64,000 bases of DNA, from positions 1 to 64,000 of the forward strand of contig JBDVKF010000027.1 of the NCBI GenBank assembly GCA_039960995.1, read 5' to 3'. The notes beneath the pieces are model-generated. The model searched no databases, had not been told where the DNA came from, and saw nothing but the letters and a program-made list of their open reading frames with translations. Below, piece after piece: positions 1 through 8,077 of this stretch (positions are counted from its first letter, which is position 1; the number at the start of each line of letters is the position of its first letter). The stretch is from JABSSA01 sp039960995. Lineage in GTDB: Bacteria > Pseudomonadota > Alphaproteobacteria > Rhodobacterales > Rhodobacteraceae. A program made the translations under genes and the position numbers.

Positions 1-128
1 AGGGGATAGCGAAGATACATCCGCACAGCAGACAAAATGATCAATGCTGGAAATCGGTGTCGTTTGAATGGCTGCTTTCTACGCATTTTTGCCCCCTACC
101 CTGATTCAAATTAACCCTTAACAAGTTA

Positions 129-497
129 ATGCAACAGTCCCCGGAAGACATAGACGGAACCGTCGAATGGCTTATGGCGCAACTGGTTCTGCACCAAAGC
201 AGTCAGCCCGTCATGACCTTTTCGGAAGACCACCGGATCACTGGTAACAAAGAAGCTTTTGAATCGCAGATCAGGCGCTATGCCGTAAGTGTGGGGGCGG
301 CACACCGCTTACGTAGTTTCCTTTGTCAGCACAATCTAAATTACATCGATGAAATACGCCCTAGAATATCGGTCGATGCTTCTTTTATGAGATATTGCCA
401 ATCACGCTTTTGCGACCACGACGACTTTCGCTACGAATGCATTTTGATAAAGCTCTATGAGTCTTCCGCCGCCAAAAGGCCGTCGTATGTGGCTTGA
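129..497 (+). CDS. hypothetical protein, doubtful
   Basis: An open frame of 122 residues that I do not recognise. It has no clear ribosome binding site (AT-rich sequence precedes the ATG) and its last 43 bases overlap the 3' end of the convergent WbsX-fusion gene. It uses AGA, ATA and AGG codons that are rare in the core genes of this window, so it is either foreign DNA or not a gene. No signal peptide or membrane segment is visible. The upstream bases 1-128 hold no supported feature. Confidence 0.3.
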   Translation: MQQSPEDIDGTVEWLMAQLVLHQSSQPVMTFSEDHRITGNKEAFESQIRRYAVSVGAAHRLRSFLCQHNLNYIDEIRPRISVDASFMRYCQSRFCDHDDFRYECILIKLYESSAAKRPSYVA

Positions 498-2665
498 AGG
501 TAGGAAAAACCCAATTGTTGGTCTGGTTCTAGGTGTGCTCCTTCGGCCCATTCATTCCACGCATTTACGAAAACTATCTTTTCGTCTTCAGAGTATTTGT
601 CATCTTTTAACACGTTTTGACAAATATGTGTCATCCAGTTTTGATAAGCCTCAATAGAAAAATTCGCAAAAATTCGCGAACCAGCACCGCGTCGAGCGGT
701 ATTGTCCCAAGACAACATTGTAGATCGAAACAGCTTTTCAGAAGGCTCTGAGCGTGTTAGTTCGAAATCGACGAGTTCCTTATAATCATAGATTTCTCCA
801 AAGAATCCCGGTCGCAATCCTTCTAGATTGTCCGTAATTGTTTGATGGTGCATTTTATGAGGTGGAAATTGGACACAAGCGTCAAATCCTAAGGATTGCG
901 CAGTGTCTCCTTTTCCTGTGTCGGCGCCGATCAGGTAGATCCCGTCCTCTCCCCAAGATGTCACCGTCTCTCGCCATACATCGATAATCTCTTTGATCAT
1001 TGGGATCACAGACGCTTTGTATACAATCAATACAGGCTTCCCGGAAATTCGGATATACCGAGAATCTTCCATATACGGTCGAATATAATTCAGAAAGTTC
1101 ACCGCATCGTCCAGCGAATAATCTTGCTGGATTAAAATTGAATGATTGTCTCCACTCCAGTTTCGTGTCCAGTTTTCATTCGCCCAATTCAGACAAAAAG
1201 GCATGTCGATAGATTTATCTTCGAGCATCTGCCTCAAAGGTCTCTCTAAAAGAATCTTACCTGAAAACCAATAAAAGTAGTAGGAAAAACCATGTATACC
1301 ATAGGCCTTAGCGATGCGCATTTGCTCCGACATAACCTCAGGCAAACGAAGATCATAAAACCCCATATGGTCCGGTAGATGGGGTTGGTAGTGATCCTGA
1401 AAATTGGGAACAGCTCGCGTAACATTTGTCCACTCGGTGAACCCATGTCCCCACCATTCATTATTCTCTTCAATCGGGTGAAACTGAGGGAGATAATGCG
1501 CAAGGACACGTACACGATGGTCCTTGGGCGTTGGCAGCACAAAAGGTTTATATGTTGCGGGGCGACTGCCAGTTACAGCTTGCTTGTGCTGCAACCGATC
1601 TGCGGAAACGGGTAAATGAATCGGATCTCTTTTTGACGCCGAGTTTCTAAACCTTCTTGCAGTTCTGGGTGAAAGCGGATTCATCAATCGCGCGGCGACA
1701 CGCAAAACACCTGCCGAGAATGAGCTAAGGTGCCTAGCCTTTTTTCGCCCTCCATGAAGCGGTTCCTCAGAGCTCGTTTTCATTGCGTCCAGTTCCCATT
1801 TTCTCTCTACGGCCAGTCGAAGTTGTTGAGCACACATTCGGTCATGAATGGCTTCACAAGACAGGGCGAATTCTGCAGAAATCGCGTCAAGGGGCACCCG
1901 CTGTTCTTCATCTCGCCGAGCTTGCGTAAGACTTTTCAGCAAATGTAGCGCCCCTTTAGCCAACTTAGTTTGAGGCACCTCGAGCGGCACCGGTTCTTTG
2001 AGCATTCCTGAGTCTAGAAATTCGCGAAGTGAATCCGCCTTTGCATCGGGAGCAGCGGGCCAATCAATGCCGAGCTCTGTCTGCACGCGCATGAATTCTC
2101 GAACTGGGTCTTGGACCAGTTGCTCAATTTCTAGAAACGCCCTTGTAACATCTCGAGTACCTTGTTCCGCGGCGAGCAAATAGCGAAGTACGATGCTCGT
2201 CGCAGCCTCTTCACTTAGGCCATCGCGTCTAATGATCGAGGTTGCTGACGCCTCAACCGCTCGCAATGCAATCAGAAACGCTGGTTCGAGACCAGCTTCC
2301 TTGGCTCCTTCAATCCAAAGGCTGGGCAAGAGTGACAAACGCGGGTCCTTTAGAACAAAGACACCATCACTGACATCCGCAGCCTCCAAGATAGACTTAA
2401 TTTTAGGTGCAAATTTGCGACGGATACTCTCCGTCACAGCCGGAACTGTTCGACAATCGTTCCAGCTGCGTCCCATCTCGCGCAATATCTCGTCGTTTAA
2501 CTCAACAACCTGGTGCGATTCAAAATATCCTTTCAAATTTGCAGTGTCAGAGCGATACAAATCACTCGAATGCGTCGCTCCCAATATCTCAAGGCATCCG
2601 GAAATGGCACTCGTACCGCTACGGTGCATACCAGCTACAAAAATTAGGTTAGGCGTTGGGTTCAT
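455..2665 (-). CDS. sulfotransferase-like / WbsX-type glycosyltransferase fusion
   Basis: A 736-residue two-part protein, probably acting on cell-surface polysaccharide. Residues about 6-230 resemble the sulfotransferase fold: the start carries a P-loop-like GMHRSGTS at 12-19, the usual 5'-phosphosulfate-binding position in PAPS-dependent enzymes. Residues about 384-736 are the WbsX family seen in O-antigen and capsule loci, with HYLPQFHPIEENNEWWG near the start, WANENWT in the middle and NAWNEWAEGAHLEPD near the end. The region between is low in recognisable motifs. No signal peptide is visible, so it is likely cytoplasmic. The gene has more AT-rich codons than its neighbours, suggesting horizontal transfer. 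The domain assignment of the C-terminal half is firm; sulfotransfer by the N-terminal half is inferred. Confidence 0.85.
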   Translation of the reverse strand: MNPTPNLIFVAGMHRSGTSAISGCLEILGATHSSDLYRSDTANLKGYFESHQVVELNDEILREMGRSWNDCRTVPAVTESIRRKFAPKIKSILEAADVSDGVFVLKDPRLSLLPSLWIEGAKEAGLEPAFLIALRAVEASATSIIRRDGLSEEAATSIVLRYLLAAEQGTRDVTRAFLEIEQLVQDPVREFMRVQTELGIDWPAAPDAKADSLREFLDSGMLKEPVPLEVPQTKLAKGALHLLKSLTQARRDEEQRVPLDAISAEFALSCEAIHDRMCAQQLRLAVERKWELDAMKTSSEEPLHGGRKKARHLSSFSAGVLRVAARLMNPLSPRTARRFRNSASKRDPIHLPVSADRLQHKQAVTGSRPATYKPFVLPTPKDHRVRVLAHYLPQFHPIEENNEWWGHGFTEWTNVTRAVPNFQDHYQPHLPDHMGFYDLRLPEVMSEQMRIAKAYGIHGFSYYFYWFSGKILLERPLRQMLEDKSIDMPFCLNWANENWTRNWSGDNHSILIQQDYSLDDAVNFLNYIRPYMEDSRYIRISGKPVLIVYKASVIPMIKEIIDVWRETVTSWGEDGIYLIGADTGKGDTAQSLGFDACVQFPPHKMHHQTITDNLEGLRPGFFGEIYDYKELVDFELTRSEPSEKLFRSTMLSWDNTARRGAGSRIFANFSIEAYQNWMTHICQNVLKDDKYSEDEKIVFVNAWNEWAEGAHLEPDQQLGFSYLQATYDGLLAAEDS

Positions 2666-3077
2666 CCGAAAGTGGTTTAATCAACTCTCTGTGAATGTCG
2701 AGCACTTTTTGAGGCGCTGTAAGGTAAATTCGAACTGGCCTCTACTTCCCACAAGATGCGTTGGCAACAGGGTCAATCAATTTCTAAAGCAAGGCCGGCA
2801 AACCTCTTGCAATCCTACAGATAGACACTCGAAACATTCAGATTTTTGCCTTTCCAGCTCAATTAAACCAATCACATTGCCACGTCAGGATTCAACGCGA
2901 TCCAATGTTTCGAAGCCTGACTAGGCTGATCACCTTGCAACAGTAATAAAAAGCACATCTTCCTCGCGTCAAAAAGCCCCCATCGGAAACTTACGTTCCT
3001 GCATCGTTCTGCAAAAGGCTACATTTAGCTGCATAGAAGGTCCCTTTGCCTGTTGCTGTTTTTGCTGGGGTTCCGTA
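2666..3077. other. intergenic region between the WbsX-fusion gene and the serC leader
   Basis: About 410 bases between divergent genes. Promoters for both genes must lie here, but I cannot point to a convincing -35/-10 pair. The open frames crossing it are antisense shadows of the sulfotransferase part. No repeat or RNA gene was recognised. Confidence 0.5.
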
Positions 3078-3135
3078 TGTCCGGCAGTGGGACACCCTTC
3101 CCCAACGAAGGGCGATTATCTGTAAGGATAGCATC
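3078..3135 (+). ncRNA. serC leader RNA (three tandem hairpins)
   Basis: Three adjacent hairpins lie immediately before serC. Hairpin one pairs 3078-3082 with 3090-3094. Hairpin two pairs CCCTTC at 3095-3100 with GAAGGG at 3107-3112. Hairpin three pairs 3114-3120 with 3127-3135 with a two-base bulge, and takes in part of the AAGGA ribosome binding site at 3124-3128. This arrangement fits the serC leader motif described in alphaproteobacteria upstream of serC-serA, whose last stem overlaps the serC ribosome binding site. The ligand of that motif is not known to me. Pairings are read directly from the sequence; the family assignment is from memory. Confidence 0.65.
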
Positions 3136-3136
3136 A

Positions 3137-4291
3137 ATGGCTAACAAACAACCGGCAGCGCGGCCGGGAAATCGGCGTTTTTCATCTGGCCCATGCGCCA
3201 AACCCCCCACATTCAATCTGAATGCGCTTGCGGATGCACCGTTAGGTCGGTCGCACCGGGCTGCTGTTGGCAAAGCCAAGCTAAAGGCCGCGATCGAAGA
3301 AACGCGCGCGATCCTTGGCATACCAGCTAACTATCGCATTGGGATCGTTCCAGCATCAGACACTGGCGCATTCGAAATGGCGATGTGGAACCTGCTTGGC
3401 GATCGCAAGGCCGAAATGCTGGCTTGGGAAAGCTTTGGCGCAGGCTGGGTCACCGATGTGGTCAAACAGCTGAAAATCGATGCCGAGATTAAAACTGCCG
3501 GTTATGGTGAAATCGTTGATCTTACGTCTGTCGATTGGAATGCGGATGTCTGCTTTACGTGGAATGGAACGACATCTGGCGTTCGTGTCGCCAATGGCGA
3601 TGTCATCCCAGCAGACCGCAAAGGCCTGACCTTGTGCGATGCGACATCGGCCGCTTTCGCGATGGACCTGCCTTGGGACAAACTGGATGTAACGACATTC
3701 TCTTGGCAAAAAGTCCTGGGTGGTGAAGCGGCTCATGGGATGATCATCCTAAGCCCGCGCGCCGTTGAGCGTTTGGAAAACTATACGCCTGCATGGCCTT
3801 TGCCCAAGATTTTCCGCCTGACCAAAGGTGGCAAACTGATCGAAGGTATCTTTGTCGGCGAAACGATTAACACGCCATCAATGCTTGCGGTTGAAGACTA
3901 TTTGCATTGTTTGGATTGGGCCCGCTCTGTCGGCGGCCTGACCGGGTTGATTGATCGCGCAACGGCCAACGCCACAGCCATCTGGGACTTTTGTGACCAG
4001 AATGCATGGATCGAAAATCTGGCGATTGACCCCGCAACACGATCGAATACATCGGTCTGTCTTAAATTCACTGACAGCCGCATTCAGGACGGCGCGGCCT
4101 TTGCCAAAGCCATCGCAAAACGGTTGGAAGCGGAAGGCGTAGCGTTGGATATTGGGGCCTATCGTGATGCCCCTGCAGGTTTGCGCATCTGGTGCGGCGG
4201 TACAGTCGAAACAGCCGACATCCAAGCGATGCTGCCATGGCTTGCCTGGGCCTTTGAGGCAGAAATTGAAGCGCTAAGCGAAGCTGCTTGA
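3137..4291 (+). CDS. serC: phosphoserine aminotransferase
   Basis: This 384-residue PLP enzyme converts 3-phosphohydroxypyruvate and glutamate to phosphoserine, the second step of serine synthesis, and also serves pyridoxine synthesis. It belongs to the alphaproteobacterial-type SerC, with NRRFSSGPCAKPP near the N-terminus and the PLP-binding lysine in TFSWQKVLGG (about K192). I chose ATG 3137 over upstream starts because AAGGA lies 8 bases before it and the family begins with MANK-like sequence followed by the P-rich segment; the longer frame from 3053 would read through the leader RNA. serA follows after 53 bases that contain a strong hairpin. Confidence 0.95.
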   Translation: MANKQPAARPGNRRFSSGPCAKPPTFNLNALADAPLGRSHRAAVGKAKLKAAIEETRAILGIPANYRIGIVPASDTGAFEMAMWNLLGDRKAEMLAWESFGAGWVTDVVKQLKIDAEIKTAGYGEIVDLTSVDWNADVCFTWNGTTSGVRVANGDVIPADRKGLTLCDATSAAFAMDLPWDKLDVTTFSWQKVLGGEAAHGMIILSPRAVERLENYTPAWPLPKIFRLTKGGKLIEGIFVGETINTPSMLAVEDYLHCLDWARSVGGLTGLIDRATANATAIWDFCDQNAWIENLAIDPATRSNTSVCLKFTDSRIQDGAAFAKAIAKRLEAEGVALDIGAYRDAPAGLRIWCGGTVETADIQAMLPWLAWAFEAEIEALSEAA

Positions 4292-4296
4292 TTTGC

Positions 4297-4314
4297 GGCG
4301 GGGTTCGCCCCGCC
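4297..4314 (+). promoter_or_regulatory. intercistronic UUCG hairpin, serC-serA
   Basis: A perfect 7-bp stem, GGCGGGG with CCCCGCC, closes a TTCG tetraloop directly after the serC stop codon. Only a weak pyrimidine run (CTTCTTT, 4324-4330) follows, so it could be a partial terminator or an mRNA-stabilising element that sets the serC to serA ratio. Confidence 0.6.
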
Positions 4315-4344
4315 CAACCCAACCTTCTTTACGAGAGTATCAAA

Positions 4345-5937
4345 ATGCCCAAAGTACTTATATCTGACAAACTGTCAGAAGCCGCCGTTCAGATTTTCCG
4401 TGACCGTGGGATCGATGTCGATTTCATGCCCGATCTGGGCAAGGACAAAGAAAAGCTGGCTGAAATTATCGGAAACTATGATGGTTTGGCGATCCGCTCG
4501 GCCACCAGAGTGACGCCAACAATCATCGAAAAAGCCACCAACCTTAAGGTGATTGGTCGCGCCGGTATCGGAACCGACAATATCGACAAGGAAGCGGCAT
4601 CCAAGAAGGGTGTCATCGTGATGAACACGCCCTTTGGCAACATGATCACGACGGCGGAACACGCCATTGCGATGATGTTCGCCGTTGCGCGCCAAATCCC
4701 CGAAGCCAGCACATCAACACATGCCGGGAAATGGGAAAAGTCCAAGTTCATGGGCGTAGAGCTGACCAACAAAACGCTGGGTGTGATTGGCGCCGGAAAT
4801 ATCGGCGGGATCGTGTGTGACCGGGCGCGCGGCCTGAAAATGAAAGTCATTGCGTATGACCCATTCCTGAGTGCGGAAAAAGCCGACAAAATGGGCGTCG
4901 AAAAGGTCGAGCTTGACGAATTGCTGAAACGCTCGGATTTCATCACTTTGCATGTGCCCAAAACGGATCAGACCGCTGGGATGATCAACGCGGATGCCAT
5001 CGCGAAAATGAAAAAAGGTGTGCGCATCATCAACTGTGCACGTGGCGGTTTGGTTGACGAAAACGCATTGGCAGACGCGTTGAAATCCGGTCACGTTGCA
5101 GGTGCTGCATTTGATGTGTTCGCGGAAGAGCCCGCAAAAGAAAACGTTCTGTTCAATTTGCCCAACGTTGTTTGCACCCCGCATTTGGGCGCCGCAACCA
5201 CCGAAGCGCAGGAAAACGTAGCGCTTCAAGTGGCGGAACAAATGTCCAACTATTTGCTGGATGGTGCAGTCGAGAACGCATTGAATATGCCGTCGATGAC
5301 TGCTGAAGAAGCCAAAGTAATGGGCCCATGGGTCAGCCTTGCCGGACATTTGGGAAGTTTCATTGGCCAACTGACTGACGAACCCATCAAAGCGATCAAT
5401 ATCCTATATGATGGGTCAGTGTCGGACATGAACCTCGCCGCCTTGAACTGTTCCGCTGTTGCGGGGATCATGAAACGCGTCAATCCTGACGTGAACATGG
5501 TTTCGGCACCGGTGATCGCCAAAGACAAAGGCATCAAAATCTCGACCACCAATCAGGACAAGTCTGGTGTGTTCGAAGGATATATCAAAGTCACCGTCGT
5601 CACCGATAAACGCGAACGTTCAATTGCGGGCACAGTCTTTAGCGATGGCAAACCACGGTTTATCCAGATCAAGGGCATTAATATCGACGCCGAAATCGGC
5701 GCGCATATGCTTTACACAACCAACGAAGATGTGCCCGGCATCATTGGCTTGCTGGGCAACACGATGGGAAAAAACAACGTAAACATCGCGAACTTTACGC
5801 TTGGTCGTTCCGATGCCGGCGGCGAGGCAATCGCGCTTCTTTATGTTGATGGCGCGGTTTCGCAAACCGTTCTAGATGCGCTGGAAAACACAGGGATGTT
5901 CCGGCAAGTCAAACCACTTGCGTTCGACGTCGCCTGA
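4345..5937 (+). CDS. serA: D-3-phosphoglycerate dehydrogenase
   Basis: This 530-residue enzyme oxidises 3-phosphoglycerate to 3-phosphohydroxypyruvate with NAD, the first step of serine synthesis. The Rossmann motif is GVIGAGNIGG (146-155). The catalytic set of the D-2-hydroxyacid dehydrogenases is visible as R233 (CARGGLVDE), E262 and H280 (TPHLGAAT). The long form is present: an ASB (intervening) domain about 320-450 and a C-terminal ACT domain (about 455-530, VPGIIGLLGN), which in relatives senses serine. ATG 4345 was chosen over the upstream start in the same frame because the family begins MPKVLISDKLS and GAGAG precedes it. Confidence 0.95.
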   Translation: MPKVLISDKLSEAAVQIFRDRGIDVDFMPDLGKDKEKLAEIIGNYDGLAIRSATRVTPTIIEKATNLKVIGRAGIGTDNIDKEAASKKGVIVMNTPFGNMITTAEHAIAMMFAVARQIPEASTSTHAGKWEKSKFMGVELTNKTLGVIGAGNIGGIVCDRARGLKMKVIAYDPFLSAEKADKMGVEKVELDELLKRSDFITLHVPKTDQTAGMINADAIAKMKKGVRIINCARGGLVDENALADALKSGHVAGAAFDVFAEEPAKENVLFNLPNVVCTPHLGAATTEAQENVALQVAEQMSNYLLDGAVENALNMPSMTAEEAKVMGPWVSLAGHLGSFIGQLTDEPIKAINILYDGSVSDMNLAALNCSAVAGIMKRVNPDVNMVSAPVIAKDKGIKISTTNQDKSGVFEGYIKVTVVTDKRERSIAGTVFSDGKPRFIQIKGINIDAEIGAHMLYTTNEDVPGIIGLLGNTMGKNNVNIANFTLGRSDAGGEAIALLYVDGAVSQTVLDALENTGMFRQVKPLAFDVA

Positions 5938-5964
5938 TCCTTTCTCTACTACATTGACGATATG

Positions 5965-5995
5965 ACGCCGCCCTGACAAAAGGGCGGCGTTCTTC
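5965..5995 (+). terminator. intrinsic terminator after serA
   Basis: A perfect 10-bp stem (5965-5974 with 5981-5990, ACGCCGCCCT/AGGGCGGCGT) closes a GACAAA loop and is followed by TTCTTCGT. It ends the serC-serA transcript; the ribosome binding site of the next gene starts only 8 bases later. Confidence 0.8.
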
Positions 5996-6009
5996 GTAGG
6001 AGTAATACA

Positions 6010-6741
6010 ATGACATCGGTCTACTCTGTCGGGGATATTCACGGGCAGCTTAACGAATTGGAACGCGTCTTGGCGTTGATCCAAGACGATGGTGGACCAG
6101 ACGCAAAGATCGTTTTCCTTGGGGACTACACAGACCGTGGACCAGACAGCCGCGGCGTTCTGGATCATCTGATCACAGGTCAACAACAAGGTCGGAACTG
6201 GACATTCATCAAAGGCAACCACGACCGGATGTTTGAATGGTTCATGCAAACCCCAACGCGTTCAGATCCCTATTTGATGGTCGAACTTTATTGGCTGCAT
6301 CCGCGTCTCGGAGGAGACACAACACTGGCGTCTTACGGTGTCGATGCATCCGCCCGACGCCGTGGAAAAGACGTACATGCGGATACGTTGGCAGCCGTGC
6401 CAGAAACCCATCTGAAGTTTCTTTCCGGGCTCGAGCTGTGCCATGAAACCGATGATCTTTTCTTTGCGCATGCTGGCGTCCGGCCCGGCGTTTTGTTGTC
6501 CGAACAAACCGAAGAAGACCTTCTTTGGATCCGTCAGGAATTTCATCGTGACACAACCCGCCATCCCAAGCTGATCGTTCACGGGCATACACCTGTCGAT
6601 GAAGCCACCCATTATGGCAATCGCGTCAATCTTGATACGGGCGCGGGATACAACAAACCTTTGACGGCGGCAGCTTTTGAGTCTGGCAATTGCCATGTAC
6701 TTACCGAAGACGGCCGCGTGCCAATGAAACGCAAATCCTAA
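6010..6741 (+). CDS. metallophosphoesterase, serine/threonine phosphatase-like
   Basis: A 243-residue cytoplasmic phosphatase of the calcineurin-like superfamily, close to bacterial PrpA/lambda phosphatase and ApaH-like proteins. All metal-binding motifs are present: GDIHG (8-12), GDYTDRG (38-44), GNHD (69-72) and VHGHTP near residue 195. The physiological substrate cannot be read from the sequence; phosphoprotein or dinucleotide are both possible. A good AGGAG lies 8 bases before the ATG, in the shoulder of the serA terminator. It stands alone between serA and a thiolase. Confidence 0.85.
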   Translation: MTSVYSVGDIHGQLNELERVLALIQDDGGPDAKIVFLGDYTDRGPDSRGVLDHLITGQQQGRNWTFIKGNHDRMFEWFMQTPTRSDPYLMVELYWLHPRLGGDTTLASYGVDASARRRGKDVHADTLAAVPETHLKFLSGLELCHETDDLFFAHAGVRPGVLLSEQTEEDLLWIRQEFHRDTTRHPKLIVHGHTPVDEATHYGNRVNLDTGAGYNKPLTAAAFESGNCHVLTEDGRVPMKRKS

Positions 6742-6826
6742 ACGGCACAAATTGGGACATGACGCGACGTTTGACTGACAGACCGGGACGCAGCACGTAC
6801 ACTTCCTGAAAAAGGGAGCGTTTGCC

Positions 6827-8008
6827 ATGGATCCTGATATCGTCATCCTTGATGGAGCACGAACAGCAATCGGAACGTTTGGCGGACGATTGGCCCAGAC
6901 GACGCCAATTGATCTTGCTGCGACGGCGTCCAAGGCCGCGTTGGAACGTTCAGGTGTAGACGCCCAACAAATTGGTCACGTCGCCTTTGGTCACGTGATT
7001 AATACGGAACCGCGCGACATGTACCTCAGCCGGGTTGCTGCATTGGATGCCGGCGTTCCCGAAATCACGCCCGCCATGAATGTGAACCGCTTGTGCGGAT
7101 CGGGAGTGCAGGCCATCGTTTCAGTTATTCAATCTCTGGCTTTGGGCGACGCTGAATTTGGCCTTGCCGGGGGCGCCGAAAATATGAGTCGGTCTCCCTT
7201 CATCATCCAAAACCAGCGGTGGGGCCAAAAGATGGGGGATGTGCGCACGCTTGATATGATGCTTGGCGCATTAAATTGCCCATTCGGAACTGGCCACATG
7301 GGTGTCACGGCGGAAAACGTCGCGAAAGAACATCAAATTACGCGCGAAGAACAAGATGCCTTTGCCCTGCAAAGCCAACAGCGCGCAGCCGCAGCCATCG
7401 AAAGTGACAGGTTTTCCAGCCAGATCGTTCCGGTCGATGTGAAAGTCAAACGAGATATGGTTCCCTTCGACACAGATGAACACCCCAAAGCCACGACACC
7501 TGACGCTTTGGCCGGGTTGCGGCCAGTCTTTCAAAAGGACGGGTCAGTCACTGCGGGCAATGCCAGCGGAATAAATGACGGCGCAGCCGCGTTGGTTTTG
7601 GCGCGTGCCGATGCTGCGCACGCCGCTGGATTGAAACCGAAAGCGCGTATTCTGGGATATGCGCATGCTGGGGTTCGCCCTGACGTCATGGGTATTGGAC
7701 CAATACCAGCTGTCCAAAACCTGTTGGCCAAAACCGGGCTAAGCATTGAAGATTTCGATGTCATTGAATCAAACGAAGCCTTTGCATCCCAAGCACTGGC
7801 AGTATCCAAAGAGCTTGGCATGGACGGGGCAAAGGTAAACCCGAATGGCGGCGCGATTGCTTTGGGTCACCCGGTTGGCGCGACTGGCGCGATTATCACT
7901 GTGAAAACGCTTTATGAACTGGAACGCACCGGCGGCACCAAGGGATTGATTACGATGTGTATTGGCGGGGGTCAGGGCATTGCGTTGGCCATCGAACGGA
8001 TGTCGTGA
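6827..8008 (+). CDS. acetyl-CoA C-acyltransferase (thiolase)
   Basis: This 393-residue thiolase condenses or cleaves acyl-CoA (biosynthetic acetoacetyl-CoA formation or beta-oxidation). The three catalytic centres are visible: nucleophile C90 in NRLCGSGVQ, H348 in GHPVGATGA and C378 in MCIGGGQG. The NEAFASQALA motif is also intact. Length fits the 390-400 residues of PhaA/BktB-type enzymes. An AAGGGAG ribosome site precedes the ATG. No hydratase or reductase partner is adjacent, so substrate chain length is undetermined. Confidence 0.9.
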   Translation: MDPDIVILDGARTAIGTFGGRLAQTTPIDLAATASKAALERSGVDAQQIGHVAFGHVINTEPRDMYLSRVAALDAGVPEITPAMNVNRLCGSGVQAIVSVIQSLALGDAEFGLAGGAENMSRSPFIIQNQRWGQKMGDVRTLDMMLGALNCPFGTGHMGVTAENVAKEHQITREEQDAFALQSQQRAAAAIESDRFSSQIVPVDVKVKRDMVPFDTDEHPKATTPDALAGLRPVFQKDGSVTAGNASGINDGAAALVLARADAAHAAGLKPKARILGYAHAGVRPDVMGIGPIPAVQNLLAKTGLSIEDFDVIESNEAFASQALAVSKELGMDGAKVNPNGGAIALGHPVGATGAIITVKTLYELERTGGTKGLITMCIGGGQGIALAIERMS

Positions 8009-8077
8009 CGCGATTGTATCACCTCAAGACGGACGCCAATTCACACGTCGTACAGCACATCAGCCAGCGGACCTGTG

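Noticed and set aside
2193..2924. A 243-residue open frame on the plus strand
   Set aside because: It lies antisense to the sulfotransferase domain, has no ribosome site and no recognisable motif; it is a shadow.
6262..6933. A 223-residue minus-strand open frame
   Set aside because: It covers the phosphatase and the thiolase start in antisense, is rich in unlikely residues (Cys, Trp, Pro) and has no start signal.
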